Made by a program: the position numbers and the translations under genes. A DNA stretch of 64,000 nucleotides from Ptychodera flava (Eukaryota > Hemichordata > Enteropneusta > Ptychoderidae), in NCBI RefSeq assembly GCF_041260155.1, contig NC_091928.1:31904888-31968887 (forward strand). The letters are read 5' to 3'. Under the pieces are notes generated by a model. That model did no database searches, had not been told where the DNA came from, and saw nothing but the letters and a program-made list of their open reading frames with translations. Within the stretch, counting starts at the first letter, position 1. Every line of letters begins with the position of its first letter. Below, in pieces: positions 33,850 through 46,860 of the stretch.

Positions 33850-36800
33850 ATCTGCCTTCCTTACATCTTCACTGTCATCCCCTTAGCCAATCGGCTCTCC
33901 TACCCATGACTGTTATCAATCATCCTTCCCAGCCAATCAGCCACGTTTGCACATGACACTTCATAATCAAGCCTTTGTCTCATCGCTCCCATTCATTCAT
34001 TCATTCATTCATTCAGCCGCTGGGTTCATGCCATACCAGCTCAGCCTATTACTCTCCGTCCGGATACGCTTACGATCCCTTCCGTCGAACAACTATGCCA
34101 GCCAGAGGACGTCCGAAGACAGCCAAAAAATCTCAACGTCCGAATGCTCAACCAGCTTCACGACCCCGCGCGCAGCCGTACACCAGGCCGGCCACTCGCT
34201 CCCTGTCTCGTTCCACTGCAAGTGCAACGTTGGATACTATAACTGCGAATACGGAACACGTCCATGGTACTACACGTATTACTCACAATCCTTCTAATCG
34301 GCCTCAGGCAAACGACGGTCCTGGCATTCAAACCGAGTTCGGACCCAGGTCTCCTCCAACAGTTCCATTGTCTGCAAGGGTTCCTTCGGCCAGCATTTCG
34401 GCGGGAAGCGTCCCAAGCCAAGAGTACCACCAAGAAGATAGTTATGTAACAACTTCCATGTTTACGCAGCTGCAAGACTCGGTCAACACGATATCCAATA
34501 TCCTGCAACAGCAACTTCGACCAGCGGCCACTGAGTCACCTATGAACCCTCTGACGTCACTTCCCGAAGTTCCACTCCAGAACGTAAACAACACAATCCA
34601 AGATGGCGGCGCCCAACGTTCTAACAACGTCGATGTCATCCCCTCCACATCGTCGTCCAACAACTTGCTACGGACCCGCGGAACGCCTTCAGAAAGCCTA
34701 CCACATATCGAAGTGGTGTCTCCAGCGATTCGCCGCGATATCCTGGCAGGTAAGGATGTGAATCTTGCCTGTTTACTCATCCCCGGCTATGGTTCAAGCG
34801 ACGGCCAACGTCACATCGTCATCGGCGACGAAGCCCTATCACTAAAACCGCTATACGATTCGCGAGTAGCCCGCTCGCTTACTATCCAGGAATTCATCCT
34901 AGCCTTCTCCATCTATAAAAACGTTATGTGCGAGGTTTTCCCGAACCGACGCGGAAAGTTAGATGCGTATCAACGTCAAATCGTGGGCATGTCCAGCCGT
35001 TTCAGTGGCCTAGCATTTTACGAGTACCACCGGCGCTTTTTCCGCGAGGGCGGCAGCTTTTCTACTCAACCACAATATCAAAGTCGATTGGGCCTATCGT
35101 GATAACGACCTCTTCTGCTCTATTTTTTCTGGTCTACGGGCGGTATTGTGTAACCTCTGCGGCAGCGTTTCCCATGCTACGGAAATCTGCCCTCAACTGG
35201 CCCCAGGCAGTAAGAAACCGGTTTCTTCAGCAGCGACCTCTCGATCATCGTCACAAGACAGAAAGGGACGACTTCGTGTATTCCATCAAGGTAGAGAACT
35301 TTGCAATAATTTCAATGCCTCCAGCGGCTGCACCAAGGCGAACTGTACATATGCGCACTACTGCTCTCAATGTTTCTCAGATAAGCACAGCAAAGCCCAG
35401 GGAAAATGCCCTAGCAATAACCCCACAACGAACTGACTACCATCGAAGGCCTCTACTCCAATAAATATTGCAAGTCTGATTGAACATTTAGCCCCTCATC
35501 CGGATCAGAACTTTGTCAACGCTCTAATTTCAGGCTTGCAAGATGGCTTCCACACAGGTGTTCGCAATGCACCCACGTCAACTTTCATCGGCCGTAACTT
35601 ACTTTCAGCCCGCTCTCAGCCACAAACTGTCTCAGAACTAATAGATTCCGAAGTACGCAAAGGGTATTTACTCGGCCCGTTTGAGCAGCCACCCTTTGCT
35701 AACTTCCGCTGTAGTCCTATCGGTCTCGCCGAAAAGAAATATTCTGCGAAAAAACGTCTCATCGTTGATCTATCCTCGCCACGTAACGACCCAGTCACTT
35801 CAAGCATTAACGAACTCATTGACAAGGAAGAATTCAGTCTATCTTACGTTAAACTGGATGACGCCATTGCCTCTATTCTCAGACTTGGAAAGGGTTCTTG
35901 GCTCTGCAAAACGGACATTGTTGATGCCTTCAAGTTGATCCCTATCCATCCATCGCTATGGCATCTATACGGTATCCAGTGGCAAGGCCGTTTTTACTTC
36001 TTCGTACGTCTCCCCTTCGGCTCTCGTTCTAGCCCAAAGATTTTCGATCAACTTTCAACCGCCATTTCTTGGATAGCAGAGAAGGTATACGGTATTGACA
36101 CCATTTTCCACCTCCTTGACGATTTCCTCACCGTCGACCCTCCATCCTTTGATGCCAACCGAACAATGGCCCTCCTGACCTTGATATTCCGTCGTCTCGC
36201 TATCCCGATTGCACCGCACAAAACCGTCGGCCCCACCAACTGCCTGGAATCCCCCGCATAGAATTAGACACCATAAAGATGCAAGCCCGCCTGCCACAAG
36301 AGAAACTCGACAGAATACTCGGTCTCGTCGCTTCTTTCCTACATCGCAAATCCTGCACGAAAAGACAACTTCTCAGTCTACTCGGTCACCTCACATTTGC
36401 GTGTCGCGTCGTGGTTCCAGGAAGAACTTTCATTTCTAGACTTATTGAATTGTCTAAGGCCACACAAAAACTAGACTTTCACATCACCATCTCATCAGAA
36501 AGCAGGCTCGATCTCACAATGTGGCACCATTTTCTCGCAAGCTGGAACGGCATTTCCATGTTCCTCGACACAAGTACAACAGCAGCATCAGACATGGAGC
36601 TTTATACAGATGCCAGTGGCATTGGTCACGGCGGCTACTTCATCGGCCACTGGTTCCAAGAACGCTGGGACAGCAACTTGCGCTTAGACTCCGACCCTGC
36701 ACTTTCTATAGCCTTCCAAGAACTGTATCCTATTGTCATTGCCGCTCTCCTGTGGGGCCATCTCTGGGCGCGCAAACGCATACTGTTCCACTGTGACAAT

Positions 36801-39160
36801 TCGGCTACCGTCCACATCATCAACAAAGGACGCTCCAAGTCACCCATCATCATGAAATTAATGAGGCGCCTTGTTCTTCTGGCAGCCACACATCACTTCA
36901 TGTTTCATGCCAAACACATCCCTGGGAAGTTGAACACTATTGCTGACTCTCTGTCTCATTTTCAGATGCAGCGCTTTCGGGACAAGGCACCACACGCGGA
37001 TCCAGCCCCCTGCCAAGTGCCCTCAGAAGTAATGTTCCACTGAACGAAGCTGTGGCAATCTTCCAACAAGCTTCACTAAGCAAGAGGACAATCGATTCCT
37101 ATTCATCGGGGGTTCGCGCATGGAAAACTTTCTGCTCGTTGTCAGGCGTTCCAGTGAGGTCAACGTCTCTGCCTGACGTGTCCGAAGAGCTTTTAGTCTA
37201 TTTTGTTTCCCACTGTGCCACCTTCCTTCACCTGAAATTGTCCACTATCAAACTGTATCTAGCGGGAATACGCTCCTATTACATTATGAATGGCCATCGC
37301 AATCCCCTCGTGTCGGAATACGGCCAACCTCACCCAAGCCTCAAGAATGTTCTCAGGGGATCCACCGTGTACAAGGCTCAAGCACAAGACCACGCCTCCC
37401 CATTACAGCCGACATTCTCCGGCGCATGTGCAACATCCTCAACGAAGGAGTATTCGGCCCATACGTAGACCTTCTGTTGCAATCGGCATTCCTCCTCGCC
37501 TTCTTCGGGTTTCTACGCTGTAGCGAGTTCACATCCACCACCCATAAGTTTGACCCCCAGCGTAACCTCTGCTTCGGGGACGTTACCACCACTGCATCCA
37601 ACGGACAAGTCTCCTGTCTGTCAGTACGACTGAAGTCATCAAAAACTGACCAATTTCGCCGCGGCTTCAACCTGCGCCTCTTCCCCACGGGTACCGCAAT
37701 CTGTCCTGTTTCCACACTACTTCGCTTCATGTCTGTCCGTCAAGCTATGTGTCCAAGTGCATCCGAACCCTTTTTCCTCCTGCCAGAAAGAACATCTTTA
37801 GACCGCAACACGTTCACAACATTTCTGCGGACTGTTTTATCACGTATCGGCCTTCCGACCGGATCTCTTCGCCGGCCATTCCTTCCGCATTGGAGCAGCC
37901 ACTTCAGCCGCAGCATCACAATTCCAGACCACCTGATCCAGACATTGGGCAGATGGTCCAGCAATTGCTATCGACTTTACATAAGAACATCAGAAACTTC
38001 CTTGCGTCATGCTTTTCAACGGCTGGCCTCCTAATTCTCATGGCACCACCCTGTTTATTTCTGGACTCACTGGGTGCCTAGTCGTCATTGCAGTCAGCCT
38101 CATTCCATTGCACTATGACTCAAACGTTACATGTCTCGTCGTGTTCCACGTCTGTGTTCTGTCACCTAACGTTCCTCCATGTTGTTTCCACCTGGGCTCG
38201 CACAGTTTACCTGTCCCCCAGGACCCCCTCCCCCCAAGCCGTATCATCACCACGATGATCCCTTGGGCGCGAGAACCTTGTCTTCGTTCAATGTTTCCAC
38301 CCGGGCTCGTACAGTTTACCTGTCCCCCGGGACCCCCTCCCCCCAAGCCGTATCACCACCGCGGTGATCCCTTGGGTGCGAGAACCTCGTCTTCATTACA
38401 TGTTTCCACCCGGGCTCGCACAGTTTACCTGTCCCCCGGGACCCCCTCCCCCCAAGCCGTATCACCACCACGGTGATCCCTTGGGTGCGAGAACCTCGTC
38501 TTCACTCATCATGTTTCCACCCGGGCTCGCACAGTTTACCTGTCCCCCGGGACCCCCTCCCCCCAAGCCGTATCACCACCGCGGTGATCCCTTGGGTGCG
38601 AGAACCTCGTCTCCATTCATCACGTTTCCACCTGGGCTCGTACAGTTTACCTGTCCCCCAGGACCCCCTCCCCCCAGGCCGTATCACCACCGCGGTGTTC
38701 CCCTGGGTGCGAGAACCCCTTTACTAACTCATTCTCAATTTCTTCCCTCCTTTTGGGGGTCACTTCAGTCATGCTTCCTTCGTTTGGGCTTTGGATTCCA
38801 TCCTGACCCCCATTTCTCAGGAATTCCACTCCTTTCCCACATTGCGGCCTCTCAGGATGGATTCATCATCAAGGTCATTCAGACCTTGACCCCAAGGTCA
38901 CCAATGACCGTTGCTCGGTTGCTTGACTGAAGGGGCCCTCTCCCATATATTTTGCTCATATTTTATTGTAGGTTAGTTTGCTACTTATATTTTGACTGTT
39001 TTGTATTGTAAGTTTTGACAGTACTTAGTTTGAGATCTGCGAGGGCACTAGTTCTATGCCCTTTACTGCTTTATTTTTGCCGTTTCATCTTTTGCTCTAT
39101 TATATACTTTGTTGGCGTTTACGTTCTCCTTTTTGCAATAAACCCTCCTGTCTTTCATCA
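33850..39160 (+). mobile_element. Broken Ngaro/DIRS-like tyrosine-recombinase retrotransposon
   Basis: A fossil retroelement on the plus strand. In order it holds a gag-like region with Cys/His zinc-knuckle-type sequence (about 34.0-35.4 kb), a reverse transcriptase (about 35.5-36.3 kb), an RNase H (about 36.3-37.0 kb) and a tyrosine recombinase (about 37.05-38.03 kb). A tandem array and an A/T-rich tail with AATAAA follow, to about 39.15 kb. A tyrosine recombinase in place of a DDE integrase is diagnostic for the DIRS/Ngaro order. No methyltransferase region is seen between RNase H and recombinase, which favours the Ngaro group. The element is broken, with roughly four or five interruptions, but the parts are complete and well preserved, so it looks fairly young. 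Its outer limits are uncertain; I did not identify the split terminal repeats. GC content is clearly higher than in the flanks. Confidence 0.85.
38175..38720. repeat. GC-rich 113-bp tandem array, about five units
   Basis: Five units start near 38180, 38290, 38400, 38511 and 38620. Each has GTTTCCACCCGGGCTCGCAC, a C-rich core, CCGTATCACCACCGCGGTGA and TGCGAGAACC. The array follows the tyrosine-recombinase region of the retrotransposon and probably belongs to its 3' part. Open frames across it are artefacts of the period. Confidence 0.9.
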
Positions 39161-40779
39161 ACTTAGCGGTGGTGTGTTCACAAACTACAAATGAGATCAG
39201 AACATGGAAAATACACAGGTGGCTGTTGAGAGTGCTTTCACATACATTCTTTAAAAGTCTTGTGAAAACTCCCTGTTGCAAAATAACAGAAATACTCTTG
39301 GTCCATAGAACAGTTATGTTCATTTCTGTTTTGTTTTAATAGCGCGTTATTATTAAATATGGCAAAGGGAAAATGCAATGAGGGCGCATGTCCCCCAACC
39401 CTATCTAGTCAACATTTTAGCTCAGCTGTCAACAACGCGGCGGTTATCAAATACATGTAGGCTGATTTTCTGTCTTGTCATCGTTGTCGCCGTCCATCAA
39501 CAATTGCCTTCTTTTCTGAAACTGCAAGTCCGATTGCTTTGAAATTTGACATGCAGTTCACTTGGGATGACCTCACATAAAGGTACTGGTATGTTGAAAT
39601 GCATGGTGAAATTTGCGTTTATTTTTAAGACAATTTTTGTCATTTTTGGTCATTTTTTTTTGCAAAAACCACGTCATCGCTTTGATATTTGGTATACAGA
39701 TTTAAAGGGATGATTAAAATATCATGTATTCAAATCATGATTAAATCTACAATTTTGTATTTATTGGACAATTTTTGCCATTTTTGTGAAACATTTGTTT
39801 CTCAAAAATTACTTGTCTGATTGCTTTGATATTTGGTATACAAGTTTCTATGCTTTATCTTAATGTGATATATAGATATTGAAATAATGATGGAATCTTC
39901 AGTTTTGTATTTTTGCAGCTATTTTTGCCATTTTTGGTCAGGCAATCCTGAAATGAATTAGCAAAGAAAGTAACCTTCTTCATCCACACATGCGTCACTA
40001 ATACGTTATTCTCTAAACAACAAAGCAGAGCTTTATTGGCTGTTAGGTTGCTTGTTTCTTCAAAACTGCTGGTCAGACAGCTTTGATATTTGGTATATAG
40101 GATGACCTTAGTGAAACAATTTCATATAGTTAGGAAATACTTCATTTTGTGTCTTGAGGGCAATTTTTGCCAGTTCTTATATGAACCATACTGAAACAAT
40201 TATTCTGCCATAAGAATATTGCAAATGGACCTCTGTACTTGCTATATCTGATATGTCTTCTACCGGTATACCATCCATGTCCATACTAGCTTCAGGGACA
40301 TTGTTTAATTTAGCTAAAGTGACATCTAAACTAAGGTAAATATAGGGATAAGTTTAAATTAGCATTGTCTTAAATTCGAAAATTGACTGACTTAACTAAA
40401 TTCACTAAAAGAAGATGCTTAGCTAAAAAGACATGTTTTACAGTATTTGTAGCATTGGCATGGTAATAACTGAAGGCATGTTACTACTTCCATTTAAATC
40501 AGCAATTCCAGTGTATCATCCTTGATGCTACAGAAAAAGAGCTGATTATGCTCCCATCACGGGATGTTGGAAAGTGAGGGGTGGTTAAAATACAATTGGA
40601 AGCCTGCACATCCCTGTAAAATTGAAGGCACTGTTGCTTGAATGTGTACACATCTGTACCCGTCCTGTGCAGCTACATGACACAGTACCAGATGCCAAGG
40701 TCCTCTGTGTATATATATTCTCAGAAAAAGTGCTGCAGCGTCACTGTGATAGATCAGCTGAGACAACTACAGATAAACC
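39161..40779. repeat. Diverged GATATTTGGTATACA-type repeats; no gene
   Basis: A phrase of the form CTTTGATATTTGGTATACA recurs near 39535 (diverged), 39680, 39820 and 40080, each followed by TTTTTGCCATTTTTG-like sequence. This indicates old tandem repeats of roughly 130-250 bp. The same phrase occurs at 20.96 kb. No coding region is supported. Confidence 0.55.
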
Positions 40780-41702
40780 GTGTAAATGGGATTTGCCTCG
40801 CCATACATCAAGACCAATGGAAATATTAGAAATAGACTTTCATCATCAATCCAGACAAGAAATCACTCCTGAACCCACACCACAATATTACTCCCCTGGG
40901 ACAAATCATCCTCTACTGTCAGATAGTGAAGTGAATTTTTAAATTTATAATTTATTTAAAAATGAAAGTTTGCATGCTGGTGTTTTAGAGATGATTGAGG
41001 ATCCACCTACTAGTCCTTGTACCTTTGATAATGATTCCACTGAAGCACAACCACTGACACTCATTCAAACTGTAGAAAAGTATAAAGAAACTGGAAATGG
41101 GGCGGATCTTGTGATGCATTCATAACTTACTTATGTGAAAATACATCAGAGACAGACATAAAGGAAGTATTTCATCTGACGTCTGAGCAGAGTAAAAGTA
41201 GTGAGTGGTTTGAATATAGAAAAGGAAGACTAACTGCATCTGTTTTTCTCAGGGCTGTTCATTATCATGGTGATGATCTGGATAATTATATAGTAAAAGC
41301 TGTTGTTGGGGAGGGTACTTTTAGTAAATGAAGCAACAGAATATGGAATAAATTGTGAACCAGTTGCGAGGTATTTTTACTACAATGAATACAAAAAGTC
41401 TCATCAGAATGCAGTGGTTGTGAACAGTGGACTCTTCATTAGTAAGGAGTATCTTTATTTGGGAGCTAGCCCAGATGGTATTGTTTTGTGTAAGTGTTGT
41501 GAAAAGGGTATTTTAGAAATTAAATGTCCATTTAAGTACAAGGATATGTCACCAGAAGATATATGCAGAGAAAATCCCCAGTATAATTGTTTTTTAGATG
41601 AACATAATAATGTGAAATTAAAAGAAACATGAACGTGGTACTCACAGATTCAAGGACAGTTGGCTATTTCACAGCATCATTGTTGTGATTTTGTCTTGTA
41701 CG
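40780..41702 (+). pseudogene. Broken YqaJ-type (PD-(D/E)XK) nuclease gene
   Basis: Pieces of one protein are readable in order: EVFHLTSEQSKSSEWFEYRK with GRLTAS, then LGASPDGIVLCKCCEKGILE followed by IKCPF, then YSQIQGQLAIS. The SPDG plus EIK pair is the active-site signature of the YqaJ / lambda-exonuclease group of restriction-like nucleases. In many invertebrate genomes such genes are numerous and linked with mobile DNA. An upstream part near 40.78-40.94 kb may be the N-terminal region. The gene is broken in several places and looks inactive. Its 3' end runs directly into the inverted end of the element at 41703. Confidence 0.7.
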
Positions 41703-43425
41703 AGGTATGTAAGGGTAGCTCAAACCCCCAACTGGGACGCCAACTGGGACTCCCAGTTGGCTTAAAATGCACTCTGGGACCGGTCCCAGTTCACTTCTGG
41801 GACCGGTCCCAGAAGCGAACTGGGACCGGTCCCAGTTGGCCTCTAGGACTGGTCCCAGAAGCGAACTGGGACCGGTCCCAGAAGCGTACTAGCTCGACGT
41901 AACTGGGACCATTATGATTGCGGGGAAACACACTTGTATCAAATGAACTGTACCATGGAGGTAAGGTACCTCCATGCTGTAATGACAAAACCATAATATT
42001 GATGGGAAAGAAGTTTCCCATCCCACTATATGCCTTTTGTAGCAATTGTATGCACTTGTTTTATTCATATTCTCTGTGCTGTTGTGAAAATTATGTATGT
42101 TTTTTTGTGTGGGAAAGCTAACATCTCCCAGTTTCATTCAAGGACAGTCAGGTCTCATTTCAATTCTGGGACTCGTAGCTCCATAGAGCTATGACAGACA
42201 TACAGACTGAAATAGAAAACACTGAGACAGCATATGCTACATTATTAGCTACTAGCTGTCAATGAAGTTTTGAAGCAGTGCATGTTGTTGACTTGTATAT
42301 TCAAAACCCTTTGTCTTAAAATGTAATGGGACTATTATCACCTCATTGATGTCTATTTTTCCTCGCATAACAATGAAATGATTCTGCTGTAACAGCACAT
42401 GCATGCACTAATGGTTGCCCCTCTCCTATTTGTGTCTATCTGTTCAGGTCCAAATTAAGATATCAGTCATATACTGCAAGTGAATTGCAATTCTATTAAA
42501 ACACAGCGGGTTTTCGTTAAAGGTTTTGCTTGCTGTTTTTAATGTAATGAAAGCCTTGATGAGTTAATTGCTAGTCTTGCACCGTTATTTTCATCTCCTT
42601 TTTCATCTGATTCAGTACACAGTCTCTCTATCAACATGATCCGTGCAGTAAGATTTCAACACACACCATAGCACAGGACTAATTACTAGTTCTAAGAATG
42701 AGTACATCGCAGTAAGGCCAAAGTAATCAAATTCTTTGTTTAGCGCGCCCACTCAAATGTTTCGAAACATGAGCGGGAAGGCAGTACTAAAACACATACA
42801 AGAAAATCAAAACACACCTTATATTTTCTTGATTATTTCCATGTAACAACATAAGTGTCTATACAAAAATCATCAGAAACTTCCTTTCATCGTGATCATC
42901 ATAAGTTATACCACAAGATGTGAAATTTTGTAAACAGGAAAGCTCAGTAAAATCCTATTCAACCATTGGCAGTAGAAAAAACCCTAGTATGTGCACACAG
43001 ACAAAACAAAGAATTAAATTACTTTTGCCTTTAATAGTTGGGATCTATTAAATGTCGCGTATACCTACGATTATGGCAGAGTAAAAAGATGAAAACATTA
43101 AGAGATTGTTAGTATTAAGTACCAGTAACTGGGTTTTTTCATAGTGGTCCAGTTCACAAATTGGATGTGTCCCTGAAGCGTACTGGAACTGATCCTGGAG
43201 GCCAACTAGGACCGCGGCCGCGGTCCTAGAGTTAATTTGAAGCCAACTGGGACTAGTCCTGGAAGCCAACTGGGACCAGTCCCAGTTCGCTTCTGGGACC
43301 GCCCCAGAAGTGAACTGGGACCGGTCCCAGAAGTGAACTGGGACCGGTCCCAGAGTGCATTTTAAGCCAACTGGGAGTCCCAGTTGGCGGTCCCAGTTAG
43401 GGGTTTGAGCTACCCTTACATACCT
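41703..43425. mobile_element. 1.7-kb element with ends made of a 16-bp palindrome
   Basis: Both ends start AGGTATGTAAGGGTAGCTCA and run inward through CCAACTGGGACTCCCAGTTG to repeated CTGGGACCGGTCCCAG, a perfect 16-bp palindrome. Perfect copies lie at 41774, 41797, 41820 and 41866 on the left and at 43315 and 43338 on the right, with several imperfect ones. The inverted ends are about 190-250 bp. The interior (41.9-43.1 kb) has no supported gene but more small hairpins, for example ATGGAGGTAAGGTACCTCCA near 41955. I see no target duplication. It looks like a non-autonomous foldback transposon. Confidence 0.75.
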
Positions 43426-43574
43426 GGGGGCCCGTCATCAAGATGATATCGATCTATTGAAGCTCAGACGGATGACTTCCACAATTGTGGTCGTCGTCTA
43501 AGATTGAAAAGAGACAGTTTTTGGTTTTGCAGGCTGTAAGATCAGTTCCCCAACATTCACTGTGCATTCCACTG

Positions 43575-43765
43575 GGCGTGCTGTGAGCTTTGTAGTTATA
43601 ATAGTGTACAGTTTATACTGTGAGTTTATGCTACGTTCCGACGTTCTCCGAAGTAGACTATTCTCATAGGATAGTCTACCTATGAGAACGTCGGAACGTA
43701 GCATAAACTCACAGTATAAACTCTACTACACTTAACTATTAAAACTTCCCAGCTCACAGCACGCC
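43575..43765. mobile_element. Foldback element of about 190 bp
   Basis: The left arm contains GTTTATACTGTGAGTTTATG followed by CTACGTTCCGACGTTCT (43611-43647). The complement lies at 43685-43721, with weaker pairing outward to GGCGTGCTGTGAGCT and its mate at about 43751-43765. No coding capacity. Confidence 0.85.
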
Positions 43766-43789
43766 TGTAGTGCATTCCCATCCCATACT

Positions 43790-46700
43790 AACACCTAACT
43801 TGAAGTACGAGGTGTTCAATGTCAGAATACAACACAGCCAAGAACTGCTTGATCGTTCGCTCAGTAGTTTTGCGTGTGTGGAAATGAACACAGTAATCTG
43901 TGAAATGCTATGCATCCTACTGTTGTTAGGCAAATGTATTGTACAAATATGTCAAGCCCATTCAAACACATGCAACTAGGAAATGATTACAATATGGTAC
44001 GTGTAGGCCCAGATATTTCAAACCAAAGACACTCAATGAGGAAATACTGGATGCCAAAAATATTGATACAGGATGTATATTATTTTTCAATAAACAAGAT
44101 ACATTTACTTAGATTTGTCGTGGGGTGTTCGTGGTGACTGTATAAATGTGCACTTGTGTCGCGTCAAGGACAACAGTCTGATTTCTGCAAAGGCTTCAAT
44201 ATCTTCTGTTGGAGTATATTTATCATTTTCGTAAAATACTTTCGTGCCAATAAAATCAAATATTCGAATGTTTTGAGTTGATTTATTTGTGCGTAACCGT
44301 TTTTTAAAAATTGCTATATGTCATTCATGTCCATGGTTTGAGACATTGTTCATTCAGTCACGTGTTGATTCTTATTTCACTGTGACAATACTTGCACACA
44401 TCCCTTACCGCTAACTACGACAACTTTGGCACACGGTATATCATCGGTCACACAGATACCTCGAGGATCATCCCCCTATTATCCTCGCTATCAATACGAC
44501 AGATAAATTTACCATTCGATTCATACTTCATCACTCTGTTATTACCATTGTCACACACAACACGTGTATCTCATCTGATTATTACCAGACCCTTCACTTC
44601 CAAAGCTATACAGATATTGACCCTCAGCATCAAACACTTGAATGCGGTGATTGTTCTGATCTGATACGAAGACTTTGCCTTCAGCATCAATAGCAATATC
44701 TGTAGGATGGTGCAGTTGCCTTCTCCCTTCACCATGACACCCGAATTTCTTACAAAAATCCAAGTTTCAGTCTGCTGTAGATATGTATGCAGTGACCTGA
44801 AAAATCAGCAATATACACCTTGCCATTGACAGGATTAATTGCAATTCCATAGGGAAATTCAATCACACCTTCTCCGAAACACCGTGACACATTACCACTC
44901 TCATCATGGACGATTAGTTGATTAACATTGACATCGGTTGTAATGATTCTACCATCATCTGATAACACCGACGAAAGGGGATTAACTGTAGTATGTATGT
45001 TACTGAACCCGGTCATACTTTTATATTGCCCAGTCAGTGTAAATGTCTGCAACCTACTGTTACCCCGATCACACACCACAATATTACCATCACTTGTTAT
45101 TCTGACTCCAAAGGCATTTTCAAAATTACCTTCACCCGTTCCTGACTGACCAAATTTACAAATCAAGCCTTTCTGAGGAATCACATTAATTGTAAATGGT
45201 GACCCTTTGACTGGTTTCTGAGATACTGATACCGTGGTTGTGTGATTTCCAACCGTTTTGGCATTGGTTTTCAACTCCATCTACCATTATTGTTATCTGT
45301 TACAGTAATGTTTTCTTGGCTTTTATCTAAATTTCACTACAACTGCTCTCACTTCGAGGCCACACAGTTTCCGTGTTGTCCCTGTATCTAGGGTGATGCT
45401 TATATTTTCATCAACCCTGACATGCTCAGGAACATCAACCAAAGTACAGCGTTCTGCAAGGTCGTTACACAATACACCCAGAGTTTTTGCTTGACAGAAA
45501 TCATCAGATGGTTTGAACTCCATGTAGTCAGTCTCAGTCGGGTCAAGTTTTGTTTCCACTCTCAGTAATTCTTCCATTTGAGATGAAATTCCTTTCTTGG
45601 CTGACATCAACTGTGCAGCGTTCCCATAATGCATCAGTTTCTCAGCATACTCCCTTGCATATGACATGTCACTCTCAACGCACTCCAATTCTTTCAACTG
45701 TGCGTTTAAGTTTACTTTTCTTTTGTTGTATTCGTCTTTCAATTGTCCGAGAAGCTTATCGCCATTTTCACGTATCATTCGAGTGACGTCATCGATTGTT
45801 TTCTGGATGTGTTGTTTCATTTTCTCTTCTTCCGCTTGGTAACAGTTTTGTAGTGATTTGACCGTTTCCATGACAACTGATTTGCTGTCAGTGGCTTCAA
45901 TTTCTTTCACTTTCACTTTGTCGATTTCTTCTTTCAGATCTTTGGAGTATTCTGCGGCTGCGTCTTTTAAGCCTTTATATTGGTGCTCTGTGATTGGATG
46001 ATCTAAGGTTGTGCATTTGTAACAGATTACGAAGTCACACGTTTCACAGTAGAATTCCACTTGATCGTCTGAATGACTGGTACAGTAAACGAGGAGGCTG
46101 TACTAAGGCGGGGGTCATCGGACTTTGCAGCTCATACTCTTTTAGGGTCATCACACGTTGAGATCGTGAGACGCGTAATCGTGAATGTGGAATAGCGCAG
46201 TCTGGCATTCTTATACCGCTCTGAGCAAATAACACAGGACAAAATTTTTTTCTCCAGGAACGTTGATTGTTTCTCCGCCATTGGTGCGCCACTCCCCACT
46301 GCTTCTGGTTCTGAGGCCGTTGACTTGCAGCTGCAAGTGCAATAATTGTAGCCAAACAAACTGACTAAAGCTATTGCAGCTAGGTGACTTGCAATCATCA
46401 TGTGACTATAAAGATAGTTTTTTTGAAAAAGATAAATTTATTTCAACATGGTCGCGAATAAAACAAATCTACCATGTGACTATAAAGTTTCCCCAAGGTC
46501 ACAAGAATCACGCCCTCTGCGTTCGTGTGCTGCACTACCAGGCATGGGCAATGGTTACGACGTATGAAGCGGCGAACTAACATGACTTTCATATAGGATG
46601 AGAGCAATTAAAGTTGGTCGAGCGAATAAAATTTTGGGTAATTGGAAGGGCCTTGAAAATACCAAAGAACAGCGAGTAGAGCCCACAAATGTTTTATCCT

Positions 46701-46860
46701 ATACAAATCACACAGTCATCGCACTGAAAAGGACGACTAACATTTATTTCATATCATACAACGAAAAACCTATATTTCAATGATTGACTATCATTGTTAT
46801 GCAATGACGGAGTGTCCCTTCATCTCTATATAGGTCACTATTAACATTTGCAACAAGTAG
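43790..46860. repeat. Segmental duplication, copy 1
   Basis: This segment matches 54.93-59.15 kb in the same orientation. It includes the 3' flank (GTCAGAATACAAC near 43819, GTGTGTGGAAAT near 43875), the TRIM gene, and the 5' flank (GATTGGAAGGGCCTTGAAAA-like sequence near 46645). The other copy is longer because of at least two inserted foldback or MITE elements. Confidence 0.8.
44390..46281 (-). pseudogene. Decayed TRIM-NHL gene copy (RING lost in part)
   Basis: Intronless relative of the copy at 55.8-58.1 kb. It starts MAEKQSTFLEKKILSCVICS (ATG at 46279-46281). The rest of the RING and all of B-box 1 are then missing: sequence jumps from ERYKNARL to HSRLRVSRSQRVMTLKEYE. B-box 2 (MEFYCETCDFVICYKCTTLD) and the coiled coil follow without a break to about 45.33 kb. 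The filamin domain is interrupted near 45.3 kb. NHL repeats continue in shifting frames (ICKFGQSGTGEGNF, DIAIDAEGKVFVSDQNNHRI) to about 44.4 kb, with at least one internal deletion near 44.56 kb. With no usable RING it could not act as a ubiquitin ligase. TRIM2/TRIM71-type proteins are cytoplasmic E3 ligases or RNA-binding repressors. Confidence 0.8.

Noticed and set aside
38113-38930. Pro/Arg-rich frames on both strands after the recombinase region
   Set aside because: They are translations of the 113-bp GC-rich tandem array.
40622-40942. Separate 106-codon gene upstream of the nuclease relic
   Set aside because: The later half reads as a likely N-terminal part of the same broken nuclease gene, so it is not listed separately.
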